From Lineolata rhizophorae (lineage: Eukaryota > Ascomycota > Dothideomycetes > Lineolatales > Lineolataceae): DNA of 64,000 bases. The DNA lies in assembly GCA_010093515.1 (NCBI GenBank), contig MU001696.1, positions 270,258-334,257 of the forward strand. The letters run 5' to 3'. Under the pieces are notes generated by a model that made no database searches, had not been told where the DNA came from, and was given only the letters and a program-made list of their open reading frames with translations. The first letter of the stretch is position 1, and each line of letters starts with the position of its first letter. The position numbers and the translations under genes are program-made. Positions 11,532 to 22,999 of this stretch are shown here, piece by piece.

Positions 11532-12479
11532 TTAGACTGGGCAATTGAAAGGGGCGTTCGAGTCCACTAAGTAGACGCACCAGACTCGACAAGTAGGATA
11601 GTGGAGACTTTCTTACCTGGAACCTCCGGCATCCACTTGGCTCTTTGGCTACAGAAGAATTCCCCCTTTGGCGGCAGGGCCTCGGGATCGTCCAGGCTGC
11701 CAACGCAGATGTAGCGGAAGTGAGGCTCGGCAGCTTCCTGGGAACATGACGTGAGTGATTAGCTCCCTTCTCCAAAGATGCGATTATACTGTGCCCAAAC
11801 AAAGCCACACAAACCCAAGCTCAGCTGCCGCCCTCCCTGACTCCTTCCCCCCCGCCAATCCACCAGTTCCTCCACCGCCAACCGCCCAGCAATCCCTCAT
11901 GAATCACACCGCGAAACACCGCGCAAACACCGCGCAAACACCGCCCAGCAAGCAACGAACGCGTGGAACACTTATCCACATACCCCATACTCGAGAATAA
12001 AGCTCCCGCAGTTATCGCAGAACTCGCGGTGGATCACGGCGCCGGTGCCGTTGTCGGCCGCGTGCTCCTTGGGCCGGCAACCGGCCGCGTAGGCGAAGGC
12101 GTCCTTGGGGACCTTGGCCGTGAGGCCGTAGTTTGTGCCGAAGGCTTTCTATAGGATGCGCGGAGCGGGTGGGGTTGGAGAGGGTTAGTCGCGTGCCTGT
12201 TTGACGGAATGGGGGAGGAAGGAAAGGAGAGTGATGGGTAGGTTCTAGATGAATGGTTGATTGTGCGGTACGCTAGCCGGTTGGAGTGGTGGAGCTGGAG
12301 GCGGGAGTGCGCTGTGCGGATTAGGCTGTAGAGTGTAGAGGAAGCGACGTGTAGGTGTGGGTGTCAGTTCGAACCTTGCAGCTTCGACAGTGGCAGAGAG
12401 AAGTGCGGGCATCATCGGGAGAGGACAAGTTGAGTGAGTAGCGGATGGTGCCGCAATAGCACGACCCGGTAAGATGCAT
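11532..12479 (-). CDS. GFA-type (glutathione-dependent formaldehyde-activating enzyme-like) zinc protein
   Basis: Four minus-strand exons fit: 12375-12479, 11984-12148, 11617-11737 and 11532-11566, giving about 141 residues, usual for single-domain GFA/CENP-V proteins. All zinc-site elements are present in order: GSCYCGTIRY at the N-terminus, CHCRSC followed by KAFGTNYGL, and REFCDNCGSFI, then the usual GSLDDP and SQRAKWMPEVPG tail. The founding family member was described as joining formaldehyde to glutathione; many fungal paralogues have unknown substrates, so a specific reaction is not claimed. The first intron (12149-12374) has an atypical donor, GTTCGA, although the protein joins smoothly as CRSC-K-KAFG. 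The second intron (11738-11983) contains a short tandem repeat. The last exon is only 35 nt and is the least certain part. Confidence 0.82.
11906..11946. repeat. 11-bp tandem repeat within GFA-gene intron 2
   Basis: About four imperfect copies of ACACCGCGCAA follow one another inside the second intron of the GFA-type gene. The unit is too short to encode anything and does not keep the reading frame of the flanking exons. Confidence 0.65.
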
Positions 12480-15400
12480 GTTGTCGTCCTGAAGATGGGT
12501 CGAGTCTCCGAAAAGTGTCGTTATGCTTCACTGTGGCAAAGCAGTCATTTGCAGCGTCGCAGTCGAGATAGTGGTTTAACTTCTGCCATGCCTCAGCCCG
12601 TCCGAGAACGGAGGCAAGGTATACGTAACATTGACGTCAGATCGGGACTCTACACCTTCGGGATGTCGTTTTGAGGACCAATGTGGCAGGAAAGACCCGG
12701 ATTGAAAACACCAAAAGTCGTTGGCTGTACACTTGGTTTGAAGAGGCACTTGCCAACTTTGTAGCGACCAAGAATAGACCAGCCGTTAGTGACCGACTCT
12801 ACAATTAAGGGAAAGCCTTCCACTGGGACGTGTAGACATTAGATCAATGAACGATAGACACAAAGAGATAATGCGATAGGGGAAGGGTCGATCTATTGTA
12901 AGCTACAGCGGAGTTGCAGGAAATGAGGGATTCTAGATGTTGTATACTTAGCTTTCTCAAAGTAGAGTTGTAAAGACGAACTTGAACCGTCGGCTTACTA
13001 CGCACGGAATTCGTCCAACAAGATGCTACAGTAACAGATACGGGCCAGCAGTGACTTAGAGCCTCGAATGAATGCAGACTGGGTACCTGCGACTCAACAC
13101 GTGCATGCGATACTTCAGCCCGGGTGGGATGCTGCACCACGATAAAGTTTTTCAGATTCATCCGCTCGGAGAAATAGAAACTTGAGACCGGCATAGAAGT
13201 CGGGATTACGGGGTAATGTCACTCGAGTCTTAATTCAAACATGGCAATGAGAAGCAGAAAACAACCCAAAGGAGCAGTTGGTGTGATATCTGTTCGCATG
13301 AACGGTTAGCGCAGAACCGAAATTGGATTGTCCCTGGCCATGGCGGGCCCAAGATTGACGCTTTGAGCGAGCTGACGAGACGAATTCCAGAGCCATGACA
13401 TGCGGAAAGAGTACTTCGGATAAAGTTGACGATGAAGTGGAAGCGTCTCACAACAGACTCTGTTTGGAGTACCTATGGAGGTGCTAAAGAGAACGGAAAG
13501 TAGCACGAGACGAGAAAACCCAAGAAGCTGAGGATAGCTCGCAAATACTACAGGAATCGCAAATAATGAATGACCAGCATGCATATTGGCAGCTTAGCAG
13601 CAGCTCCTATGAATAGGTCCGGCCTCGAAAAGAGGCACAGAGCGCCGGCTGTACAAGATGTTGGTACTTCATATACCAACCGCTGCAGGATCCGGCATCA
13701 AGAAAGTAGAGTTGCGGCTGTGCCAACGGAATGTTGGATCGGTGGCTCAGCCGTAACAGATCTTGCCGCAAGACGCCCGTGCGGACGTGCATGTACGTAC
13801 TCCATAGTGGTAGGTGTTTCGCGTCTTTGCGCTGGCAAATCCGCACGGCCCGAGGGAAATCGTAGTATACAAGGGACCTTGTAATACCGTGATTGCCGTG
13901 GGCATGAAGGAAACTGAATTGCCCCCCACTTCTTGCGCGACAGTTTCGTTCTCATCGGGGGTTTTTCAGTTGCTGTGGATACACCAAGAGTCCAAGACCA
14001 CTCGGTAATCTCGAATTACCGGATTCAGCATAGCGGCTCGTGAAGGATATCGCAAATTGGGGTCGTGGTGGTGGAGAATTTCGGATCATATATATACGAC
14101 GCGGATATATTGTGCCGCCTAAAAATAACATTCAACGAGAGAAAATTAGAGCTTACTCTCGTATGGACAGATCAGGTTGTTTTGGTGGGCAAGTGATAGA
14201 CATCTCGTAAAGTTCGCGGGGAAGCGATCAATCCATCCGTGTGGAACAAAAGTGATCTGATACAAGGAGTCTGCACTGCGCGTACATACGCAGTATGTAG
14301 TTCACGCACGATACGCACAAAAGGCGGGCTCGTGACCTGACTGACCATAGAGTAAAATTAGTCGCCACGTGTGACAGGGACAAGATCTCATCGAGAGCTG
14401 CTTCACCGGCCACCCGTTCTCCTTGGAAGGAAAAGGAGGATCACTACGTAGGCTGGGCGACAGGGAGAGGAGATCATGCAGATCCCGGACGGAATCGCGC
14501 CCGCCATGGGATTTGAAGCGCCAGGAAAGATGGCAGCAGAGATAATAACTGAGATGCACAGAGGCAAGGGGACCAAGCGCCAAGTAGGGTCAGACAAGTT
14601 CCGGTTGCACGAACCCAACCCCTTGCGCAGGCCATGGCAGCTCCCAAGATAGAACGGGGCCCGGAAATTTTGGCGAGCGCGGACGCATGCGTTTGCGGAC
14701 ATTGCTACGGCGAGATGTCGGAGAAGGGGGTGATTTGCTCATTTTATTGTTGCTGTGGAACAAGGCGAGCAAGCTCGAGAACGGTGGTGCGGTGAGCAGA
14801 AAGCAGAAGGCTCACGATGGCGCCGGGTTGGGGAGCACGGCGGCCGGCCAATAGTATGCGCCAGTCGCCACGACCATGTTTCCCGGCATGAGTCGTGGAG
14901 ATTGGAGCTAGCATCGTGGGTCGCCGTCGCGGAAGGCGGCGCAGCGACCCAGAGTTTGATGAGGAAGAGCGGGCGCCGCCGGCGAAAGGCCCCGAGCCCG
15001 GCCACGACTTGGGACCGGTCGCTGCGGCTAGCCCGATGCGGCCGCCGGATCAACAGCCAGAGCCCTTCGGGGGCAGCGGCGCTCGGGGCACCCGGCAGCG
15101 CTCAGGAACCGGAGCCTTCAATCACTTCGCTTCATGCCCTCGTGTCCCGCGAGCGCCCTGAGCGTCGTCCAGCGCCGGCAGGCCTGAGATGAGAGTTTCC
15201 AAGCAGCGCCGTCAAAGCTAACGGCTGCGAAGCGCCGGGCGCCAGACGCGGCGGCCATGAGCGCGGCGGTTCAAGCTCCTTCGGAAGCCGGGACAAGCCG
15301 ACGGCAAAAGAGGCTGCCTAAAGAGCAGGCTCGTGCCCTGCGGTTCCCTGGGAGTGACATGGCCGTTGCCGATGCGGCCGGGGAGGGATGGGACGATCAA

Positions 15401-16267
15401 ACACGGGAGTCCGCCAGCGGTTTCAAGCGCGCCTGCCTCAGTGCTGCATCTGCCGCACCGCGACAAAAGGTCGAAAGAGCGTGCAGGGAGGCAGGCTCGA
15501 TGGGGAGAGACCCCACAGAGACGCCCCCCCCTTTTTTTTACTTTCCAAAAGGCTTCCAGAAGACACGCGGACCAAGACAACGACGGCGAAATGGCTTGAG
15601 CACAGACCGTGCCACTGCTCCACATCCCGACTTGCGGAAGGCCAACCCCCCTTGTCTACATGTGTACCAAGGTCGGCAACGGCGCAGAGCCGACTAGACC
15701 GCCAACGAAACGAACTCTGAAGGAGTGATTTTGTAATTATGGGGCAGCTCGCTACTACATAGAAGGCACTCCCATACCTCGGTTATCGAACTAGGCCGTT
15801 GCCCGGCTGGGTAAGAATCCGCCGAGGAGCCCTAAACTCTACGTCGTCCAAGGCACAGTATGCCACTAGTCGCTGCAGCAAGTTGCCAGGACTCCTGGGA
15901 GCTGTTGTCCACTGTTCACCCCGGCACATCAGCTGAAGGCTTACCTGACCACCTCCTTGCATGCACGCACTACTTAGTTCTCACTCCCGTGCCGGGCACC
16001 AGGCAGGAGGCAGGAAATAGATGTGCTTGGTCGGCCGGCCTGTACGGGTGCAGGACGATGAATCTTGGAATGTTGCAAGAGGCGGCGGGCCCGCACAAGA
16101 GAAGTAGGGTTTAGAGGAACTCGACGACCGAAAGCCGTTTCTCGTGCGGCCACCCCTGCGCTACCGGGCCGTCGCGCGGTGGCCCTGGGAATGACGAGAC
16201 AAGACGATCGGCGTTGGCGCGGGCGTGGCTGCAATTGCGCACAATTACATACCTTGTAGCGGTTCGG

Positions 16268-16320
16268 AGTACGTACGTATGTGTGCCTAGGTACATAGGT
16301 ACTATGCAGATACATAGGCG
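16268..16320. repeat. GTAC/CCTAGGTAC palindromic cluster
   Basis: A dense run of AGTACGTACGTATG, GCCTAGGTACATAGGTAC and GATACATAGG lies in the G-alpha upstream region. The motifs are largely self-complementary and belong to the dispersed intergenic family. Confidence 0.55.
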
Positions 16321-16470
16321 TGTGGAGCAGGGTGGCTGGGACAGCCTGTTTGTCTGCTCTCCCCGGAGCACTCAGATGCGTAGACAAGTAGCATGTGCAT
16401 TACTGCGTGGAGGGTGCGCTCACGGACGTACTCGAGGAAGAAAGAGGGCGTGCTCGGGAAATGCCCAGGC

Positions 16471-16499
16471 ATGTACCGATATGTACATAGGTACATGCT
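16471..16499. repeat. GTACAT/TAGGTAC palindromic cluster
   Basis: The sequence contains ATGTACCGATATGTACATAG followed by GTACATG, which is nearly self-complementary. It lies about 150 bp from the previous cluster, both upstream of the G-alpha gene. Confidence 0.55.
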
Positions 16500-17157
16500 A
16501 CGACGTAGCTCTGGGGGGTACTGGGTTGCCAGAGCGGGCCCCGAGCGCGGGCGCCCGGGGGCGGCTCTCCCCTGGCCCCCGGTGCCCCCGCCCATTGAAG
16601 GGCCCAGGCCGGCTTTGAGCCAACCAACCCTGCCCTGGCCGAGCGGCGGGTGCCCGCTTGCCAGCGTCTGCCGGCGCCGGCGCATCAGTCGGCCGCCCGC
16701 CCATCCCCGTCGGGGTTCGCTTGCTCGCCCTCTCCCGCCGTCCCCTTTCGAGCCGCGCCTCATATGCCTCATCCCAAGCCCCGGAAGCTTTCCTCCTCCT
16801 ACAACACCACCGCCCGCCCGACCGCTCCCGCCCGCCAACGGCTTGCCTCTCGACCAGCTGCGCTGCTGTCGCACAGCAGCCTCGTCCCCAGCCATCTGCG
16901 CTCCTCTTTCCACCGCCCCGCTCGCCGCCTTCTCTTCGTGCCTGCATCATCGGTCCGCCAGCCCGGCGACTCGTGTGGTTCGCCGGTTGCGCTGAGAAAG
17001 AGGCGCTGCTTACCCTGCCGCACTCCGCACTCCGCGTTTTCCGCTCGCCTCCTCCGTTTCCCGCAACGCCGCCGACGCTGATCGCCTCTTCACGCTCCTG
17101 CGCACTCTACTGCTTGCACGTGTCATCACCATTGGTTTCTTCTACTCTCTTTCTGAG

Positions 17158-17395
17158 GTGAGCAATTTTGAATTCCGCCCTGCCTTCATGTGATTTGCGA
17201 GAAGTCTGTCGTCCCGGACGGGAACTGTTGCTTCTCCGCGCGAATTTGCTGTCGCGCATCAACACCGCCATTCGTCCCCAACCGCACACCGCTGCAGTAT
17301 CTGTCTTGCTCCGGGCCGGCGCAACCCGGGATATATGCAGCCATCCAATTTCTCTTTTCGGGACTGGTTTTGCTAACTATTTCCGACGCTCGCAG
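17158..17395 (+). other. Probable 5'-UTR intron of the G-alpha gene
   Basis: The stretch starts with a donor GTGAGC after CTGAG, carries a perfect branch consensus TGCTAAC at about 17371-17377, and ends with CGCAG at 17395, 18 bases after the branch site. It lies in the CT-rich leader, 107 bases before the G-alpha ATG. Its 238-bp length is longer than the coding introns of the gene. It is supported by splice signals only. Confidence 0.6.
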
Positions 17396-17501
17396 CCATC
17401 TTTTCCAATACAGCTTCTCTTTTTCCAGCCAAGTTCGATCCATCGTTTCGGCGACTTTCCTGCCCATCTAATAATAATCCCATCACAACAAATCCGTCAC
17501 A

Positions 17502-18804
17502 ATGGGTTGCGGGATGAGCACTGAGGAGAAGGAGGGCAAGCAGCGCAACGAGGAGATCGAGAACCAGCTGAAGCGCGACAAGATGATGCAGAGAAACGAG
17601 ATCAAAATGCTGCTGCTCGGTTCGTACCTTCTCGCTAGCCTCACCCTCGACCTAGCCCTAACCGTCCTACAGGCGCTGGTGAATCCGGCAAGTCGACGAT
17701 TCTTAAGCAGATGAAGCTCATCCACGAGGGTGGCTATTCGCGCGATGAGCGCGAGTCGTTCAAGGAGATCATCTTCAGCAACACTGTCCAGTCAATGCGC
17801 GTCATTCTTGAGGCAATGGAATCGCTCGAGTTACCCTTGAGCAATCAGGAGGCCGAATACCACGTCCAGACCATCTTCATGCAACCTGCTCAAATCGAAG
17901 GCGACAGTCTTCCGCCTGAGGTCGGCAATGCGATCGCCGTGCTTTGGAAGGATGCTGGTGTTCAGCAGTGCTTCTCGAGGTCACGGGAGTATCAGCTCAA
18001 CGACTCAGCCAAATAGTACGTTCTCAACTTGAATAACCCTGACCCTCTGATCCGGATTTAGTAATGCTTACGATACCAGCTACTTCGACTCCATCGACCG
18101 TATCGCCGCGCCCGACTATATTCCGAACGACCAGGATGTCCTCCGTTCTCGGGTTAAGACCACTGGTATTACCGAGACGACCTTCATCATCGGCGACCTG
18201 ACCTATAGGATGTTCGACGTGGGCGGACAGCGTTCGGAGCGCAAGAAGTGGATACACTGTTTCGAAAACGTCACCACTATTCTGTTCCTTGTCGCCATCT
18301 CCGAGTACGACCAGCTTCTGTTCGAAGACGAGACGGTTAACCGTATGCAAGAGGCGCTCACGCTCTTTGACTCCATCTGCAACTCACGGTGGTTTGTCAA
18401 GACGTCTATCATCTTGTTCTTGAACAAGATCGATCGGTTCAAGGAGAAGCTTCCCGTCAGCCCGATGAAGAACTACTTCCCCGATTATGAGGGTATGTCT
18501 CATTTAACTTCTGCTCTCGAACCTTTTGTGGCTAATCTATTCTCTTAGGTGGTCCCGATTATACTGCTGCATGCGACTACATCCTGAACCGCTTCGTCTC
18601 CCTGAACCAGCACGAGACCAAGCAGATCTATACTCACTTCACCTGCGCTACGGACACTATGCAGATTCGGTTCGTCATGGCGGCCGTCAATGGTTAGTAG
18701 CCACATTTTGTCCAAAATTTTGCATCTTAGGCCATGAAGCACTGCTAACTCTGGTATTAGACATCATCATCCAAGAGAACCTCCGCATGTGCGGTTTGAT
18801 ATAA
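17502..18804 (+). CDS. gna-1: Heterotrimeric G protein alpha subunit, fungal group I
   Basis: The GTP-binding alpha subunit that relays receptor signals at the plasma membrane. In filamentous fungi the group I member (GNA-1, FadA, MagB) controls growth, conidiation, mating and stress responses. Five exons fit: 17502-17619, 17673-18015, 18080-18492, 18549-18692 and 18761-18804, giving exactly 353 residues, the family length. MGCGMS carries the N-myristoylation Gly2 and palmitoylation Cys3. The P-loop GAGESGKS is split by the first intron. [12 protein letters not shown] (switch II), [11 protein letters not shown] (guanine specificity) and TCAT are intact. The C-terminus ends in CGLI, the receptor-contact and pertussis-toxin-acceptor Cys context of Gi-like alphas; it reads NLRMCGLI where I expect NLRLCGLI. 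The donor of coding intron 1 is GTTCGT. A probable leader intron lies upstream. Confidence 0.97.
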
Positions 18805-21800
18805 TCAAATTCCCGTACCAACCCAAAGCGGATTTGCCTTTGATCAATAGACGGGGCACGAGCAGACATACGGACCGAACAAGCTCAGGGTTTTAAACCG
18901 TTTCCCCGTCAACTTAGCAGGGCCATAGCGAAGTGTCATTTTCGGCGTTCTGAAAAATATCCGTGCGGGGACTTCTTTATTTTTTTTTTCTTCCTATTCT
19001 GGCTGCCTTCTAAGGCATTTCCCGTCTTTTCGCTCTCAAATCCCCCAGCATGCGTGCACTTGGGGAGCGACAGTGGACAAACACGCGACTGGAGAGCTGA
19101 GACTAGAGAGGATGTTGTCGTCGATACCATGTCCTCATGTTTCCTTTATGTTGTGGGAGCGTCTCCGTCTGGCCAGCGGTACCGCTCGGATTCCGTTGCA
19201 TTTCGGCTCTCTCGTCGGGGGCGTTGCGCTAGGCTGCGGCTATGCTAGGCCACCCGAAGCTTTCTTCCTCTTCTTCTTATTTCCTCTCTCTTACTCACTT
19301 GTAGTATTGGTTTTGGTCTTCTCTCTTCAATTCCCCCTTTCTTTCCTTTTTTTTTTTCCTTTTTAATGCCCGGGGCTCTTACCGCGTGTGTTTTGGTTTT
19401 CTTACACCCCAGGCAGGCAGATCTTGGTGCTCGTGTCGAGGCAAGACACCCTGTCGGACGAGACGGGGGGTTCGAAGTGTGATAGCCTTACGAGCAGTCT
19501 TGTACGAATCAGAGACAGAAATCTAATTTTCTTTGCTGAAAGTGAACGCGAGTGATGTGACTTGGTGCCATTAGCGCACACTGCAATGAGGGGTCGTATA
19601 GGGCGAATAACGAGTGAAGGCGCTCCAGGGACGAATGGTAGTTGGCATGGAAAGGTCATAAAAAGTTTAACAGCGAATGCCATCATAATCCGCAATTACC
19701 CGGGCTCACAGTTAGGCCCGGAGCAACGTCCAGCGGAAGAGAGGGGTTCTATGTAGAACCAACCGGGCCGTTGGGAACGTTGAGGCGCTGGCTCGGTTGG
19801 CGTTTCTGCAGGAACGCTGAAGCGAAGGATGGCTTGCATCGTCATCATGCAGAGTGGGGGAATACCTAAGATACAACCATCGGGCAGCAAAGCACATACG
19901 TATTAGGTCGGTTATAGGAGCTAGACAAACACACTCACACCTAGAATATCCACGTGCAGCCATACACAGCACCGACGGAGGCAGGTAGGTAGGTGACGAT
20001 AGGGTATGATCACGGCAACAGATTCGCGCTTGTCTGCTCGTCTTACGGCTGGCTTACCGGGGGAAGGAGCATGAGAGTACATCGTGGCCTAGCATCCAGA
20101 AGACTCTCGGTGTCGCCTATTTCGTCTCTCAGTGTGACCTGCAGATCCCCGGGTTGGAATCAAGGGCAAGAAAGGAAGAATTCTCATGGGCAGGTAGGCT
20201 TTTAATTACCGCCGTGATAGGCAACTGCTCAGCCCCCCTTAACGACGTTTTAACGCGGCGCCTGCCGACATAAGAAAGGACACCTGCTCAGACAGGCAGG
20301 CCAAGGCCATCGAATGCTTCGGGACAAGCCCCACAAGCTTCGCCAATCCACGGCAATCATAACGTGCGTTGCCGTGACCGGGACCTACCTGCATGCACCG
20401 GACTCAGACCTGACGCTGGATCGCACGCCGAAGAATAAGACCGCGACAACTTTGGGGCCACTCGGCTCGACGGGAGTGGCTAGGTCCTGTCCTACGCACC
20501 TACATAGGTCACTGCCGGGTCACCCCTCCGCGTCCATTCTGAGACCTACTACGAATACGGGTATATATGTATTCTCCGCGGGCGGATCGGCTCGCGAGGC
20601 GTTTGGGTTGTTGGATGGCCTGAAAGCGCGACGATAGCTCCGGTTTGCTGGATTTGCCCCAAGCGCCTGGTCCCCGGTGTCAGGGACTGCCCAGCACATT
20701 TTGTTCTTGGGGAGTCCAAGAGTGAAGAGGTGGTGAGAAGTGCGCCGCTTACCTGCCCAACCGGGTAGGTAAGAGCTGCGTCGGAACTCTTCGTCAAGTC
20801 AGGGCTGCCTAAGGCTGGCTTATCCTCGGACGAGGTTCCGGAAATGTGGTTGAAGATGTTAGAACCTTGAGGCACGTTTGTGGTTTACAAATACACATGG
20901 AAATTTGCACTGTCCTGTAGAAGCCTATGCTTACGGGTAGTATCTACTGTTGAAAATGAATCTCAGCTTCTAGATTCAACAAATGATAGGCCCTAGGTGT
21001 TAGATACTCTACTCGAAAGTGGGCATTCCGCTCTATGATTAGCATCTAGTATTGAATATCTTATAATCTTTGCAATGGTGGTTTCATTCCCGGCATCGAT
21101 GGACACGTCAACGGCAGTTCTCAAATTCCACTAAGACAAACTATCGGATGCGCCACAATGATTCGGAGATTTCTTCGGGCTATCGTGCGAGAATCGGCCG
21201 TCGACCTCTCGTAAGGATGAGGGAGCGAGAGTTTGCGGAAGATCATCACTTGCCGTCCCTTTCTGTTTCCCATGTCACAGATACCGCAGCAGCACTGGGA
21301 GCAGAAGGCCAGTGATGGACGAGAAGGAGGAGTTCGAGCAGGCACCGGCTACACCGACTGCGGGGCCCGCCTGCGAATCCTTATCGTGGTTGACCTGATG
21401 CGGGGTCCCGAGGCAACCACCCGGCGTCTTCAAAATCCCACGCTCTCGCTCCCACCTGCTGTACCTAGCAGGCGCGAGCGCAGTAGGCTGGGCGGGATCT
21501 TGGGGTGGATGGAGGACGGATAAGCGTGACGTCTGTGGACGTTCCTTCGGTTGCAGCCCCCTCGGCGGACGGAAGCGGACGAGGGCGGCGGCAAGCAATC
21601 CCGACTAGGTTCTCGGCGACTTGATGGGATTCGACGCCATGGGTTGGCGCAAGCGGTTGGCGCAAGCGGATGGCGGGCTCTGGTTTCTTGAGGCGCGGTA
21701 GCCGGCGGCCGAATGAGATGGGACGCTGGGCAAACGGGGACGCTGAGCATTCCTTGACGGCGGGCGGCGGGAGGGCGGCACGGGCCTTTGATTCACGAAT

Positions 21801-22999
21801 GGCGAGGTTACAGCGGGCCACTCGTCGGTTTCAGGCTTGCGGCCCGCCGATCGCGCCGTGAAACAGCCGTATGTACGACGCAACTGGGCGGGAGGTCGGG
21901 GGGAGGCTCTTGGACTCGCCAGAGCCGACGTCGAGCAGCGGAGCTTACTGCAATGTTCTATGTACGGAGTCTGTTCCTGTGTATTTTTCAGCGTTTCCAT
22001 CTTTAGGACTGGTTGGGATGGAACGGCTCCCTAGCGGCGAGTCGTTTTAGCATGTTAGGTCGGCTTTGTCCAACGCCGTCGTCAAACCAGGCCACCGTTG
22101 CAAATGCGCATGTGTGTATGTACATACATATGGAGCATTAACGCGCGATAGTATACACCCCACACGGGCGGAAGCCGGATGAGCCGTAGGGCTACGAGAC
22201 CGTGAGGCCGTGCGGGATGGACGGACGGCCGTGGATGTCACCCAGGCAGCAGCACCTCCTTGGCCAGACCAGCAGCTTCCCAGGCGCGATGCTCCTGTGC
22301 TGCCGCAGTGCCGCTTTCGGCAGTTGGCGGTTCCAGCGCGAATTCTCCGGGCAGAATCGAAGCCCGGAGAACGTGATTGACTCGTGATGGGCAGCTGACG
22401 GTTCCGCCGTGAAATGAGGCCCTGAGGTGAATCCCGTCAGTCGCCTCGAGCAATGTGCTACGCCGTGTGGCTGTTGCAGACTGGCCTCAGCTCTTCGCTA
22501 TAATTATCGGGCGCGCTCGTGCGCTGGTACCAAGCACTGTGGCTTCCAACCCCTTTCTGTTCTCCTCGTGTGCGCGCCCCTTCCCTCAGTACCTGCGGTC
22601 CAGAGGCATCATCTATCTTGACAGTTGGGCGGCAAGGCCGGTCGGTGCGTATGCCGCTGCGCGGGCCCGAGACCGTCGCGTTACTGACAAGGTACCTGCT
22701 GCGTGCCTGCAGCCATCGCAGGTTCCGCAGGTTCCGCGGCGAGCGCCGCCGACAGCCTTATTTGGTGGAGCTCAGAGGGCTTCTTCCACATCAATAATCC
22801 TCCTCGAAAAGCGCGCGCGCGTCTCCCCGACCGACGTCGGCCTCGTTGGCTGCTCCGCCGTCCCCGTTGCTCCTTCTTTGTCGTCATCAGGGTGCATATG
22901 TAGCATAGCCGCCCTTTGCCTGCGGCCGGTTCCCAACCAACGACGGGCTCTGCACGGGATCGTCATCGGCTGCCGCCCGCGGCCCTGCGCCAGCCCGCC
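18805..22999. other. 4.2-kb intergenic region between G-alpha and PSD
   Basis: The first 600 bases probably contain the G-alpha 3' UTR, with a long T-rich tract at 19320-19365. The rest shows no credible gene: open frames on both strands at 21275-22000 and 22455-23117 are low in hydrophobic residues and overlap one another. Isolated GTAC/TAGG motifs occur near 19985, 20500 and 22115-22130. The stretch 20900-21080 is noticeably AT-richer than its surroundings but shows no recognisable element. The last 500 bases are the PSD promoter and leader. Confidence 0.55.

Larger units (their letters stand above)
12480..17501. other. 5-kb intergenic region between the GFA-type gene and G-alpha
   Basis: This is the longest gap in the window and a divergent promoter. 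No convincing gene was found. Arg/Pro-rich open frames at about 14755-15190, 15218-15700 and 16300-17160 occur in several phases at once and look like GC-rich background. A minus-strand frame at 12844-13194 contains one HET-like word but nothing more. GTAC/TAGGTA clusters lie at 16268-16320 and 16471-16499. From about 16600 the plus strand becomes very CT-rich, which I read as the G-alpha core promoter and leader, including a 5'-UTR intron at 17158-17395. Confidence 0.55.

Noticed and set aside
12844-13194. Minus-strand frame with FEALSHCW, resembling the opening of a HET domain
   Set aside because: Only one short word fits; the downstream HET signatures are not seen in any frame nearby. At most a distant relic; not called.
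14755-15192. 145-codon frame in the G-alpha upstream gap
   Set aside because: Low hydrophobic content, overlaps other frames, no motif.
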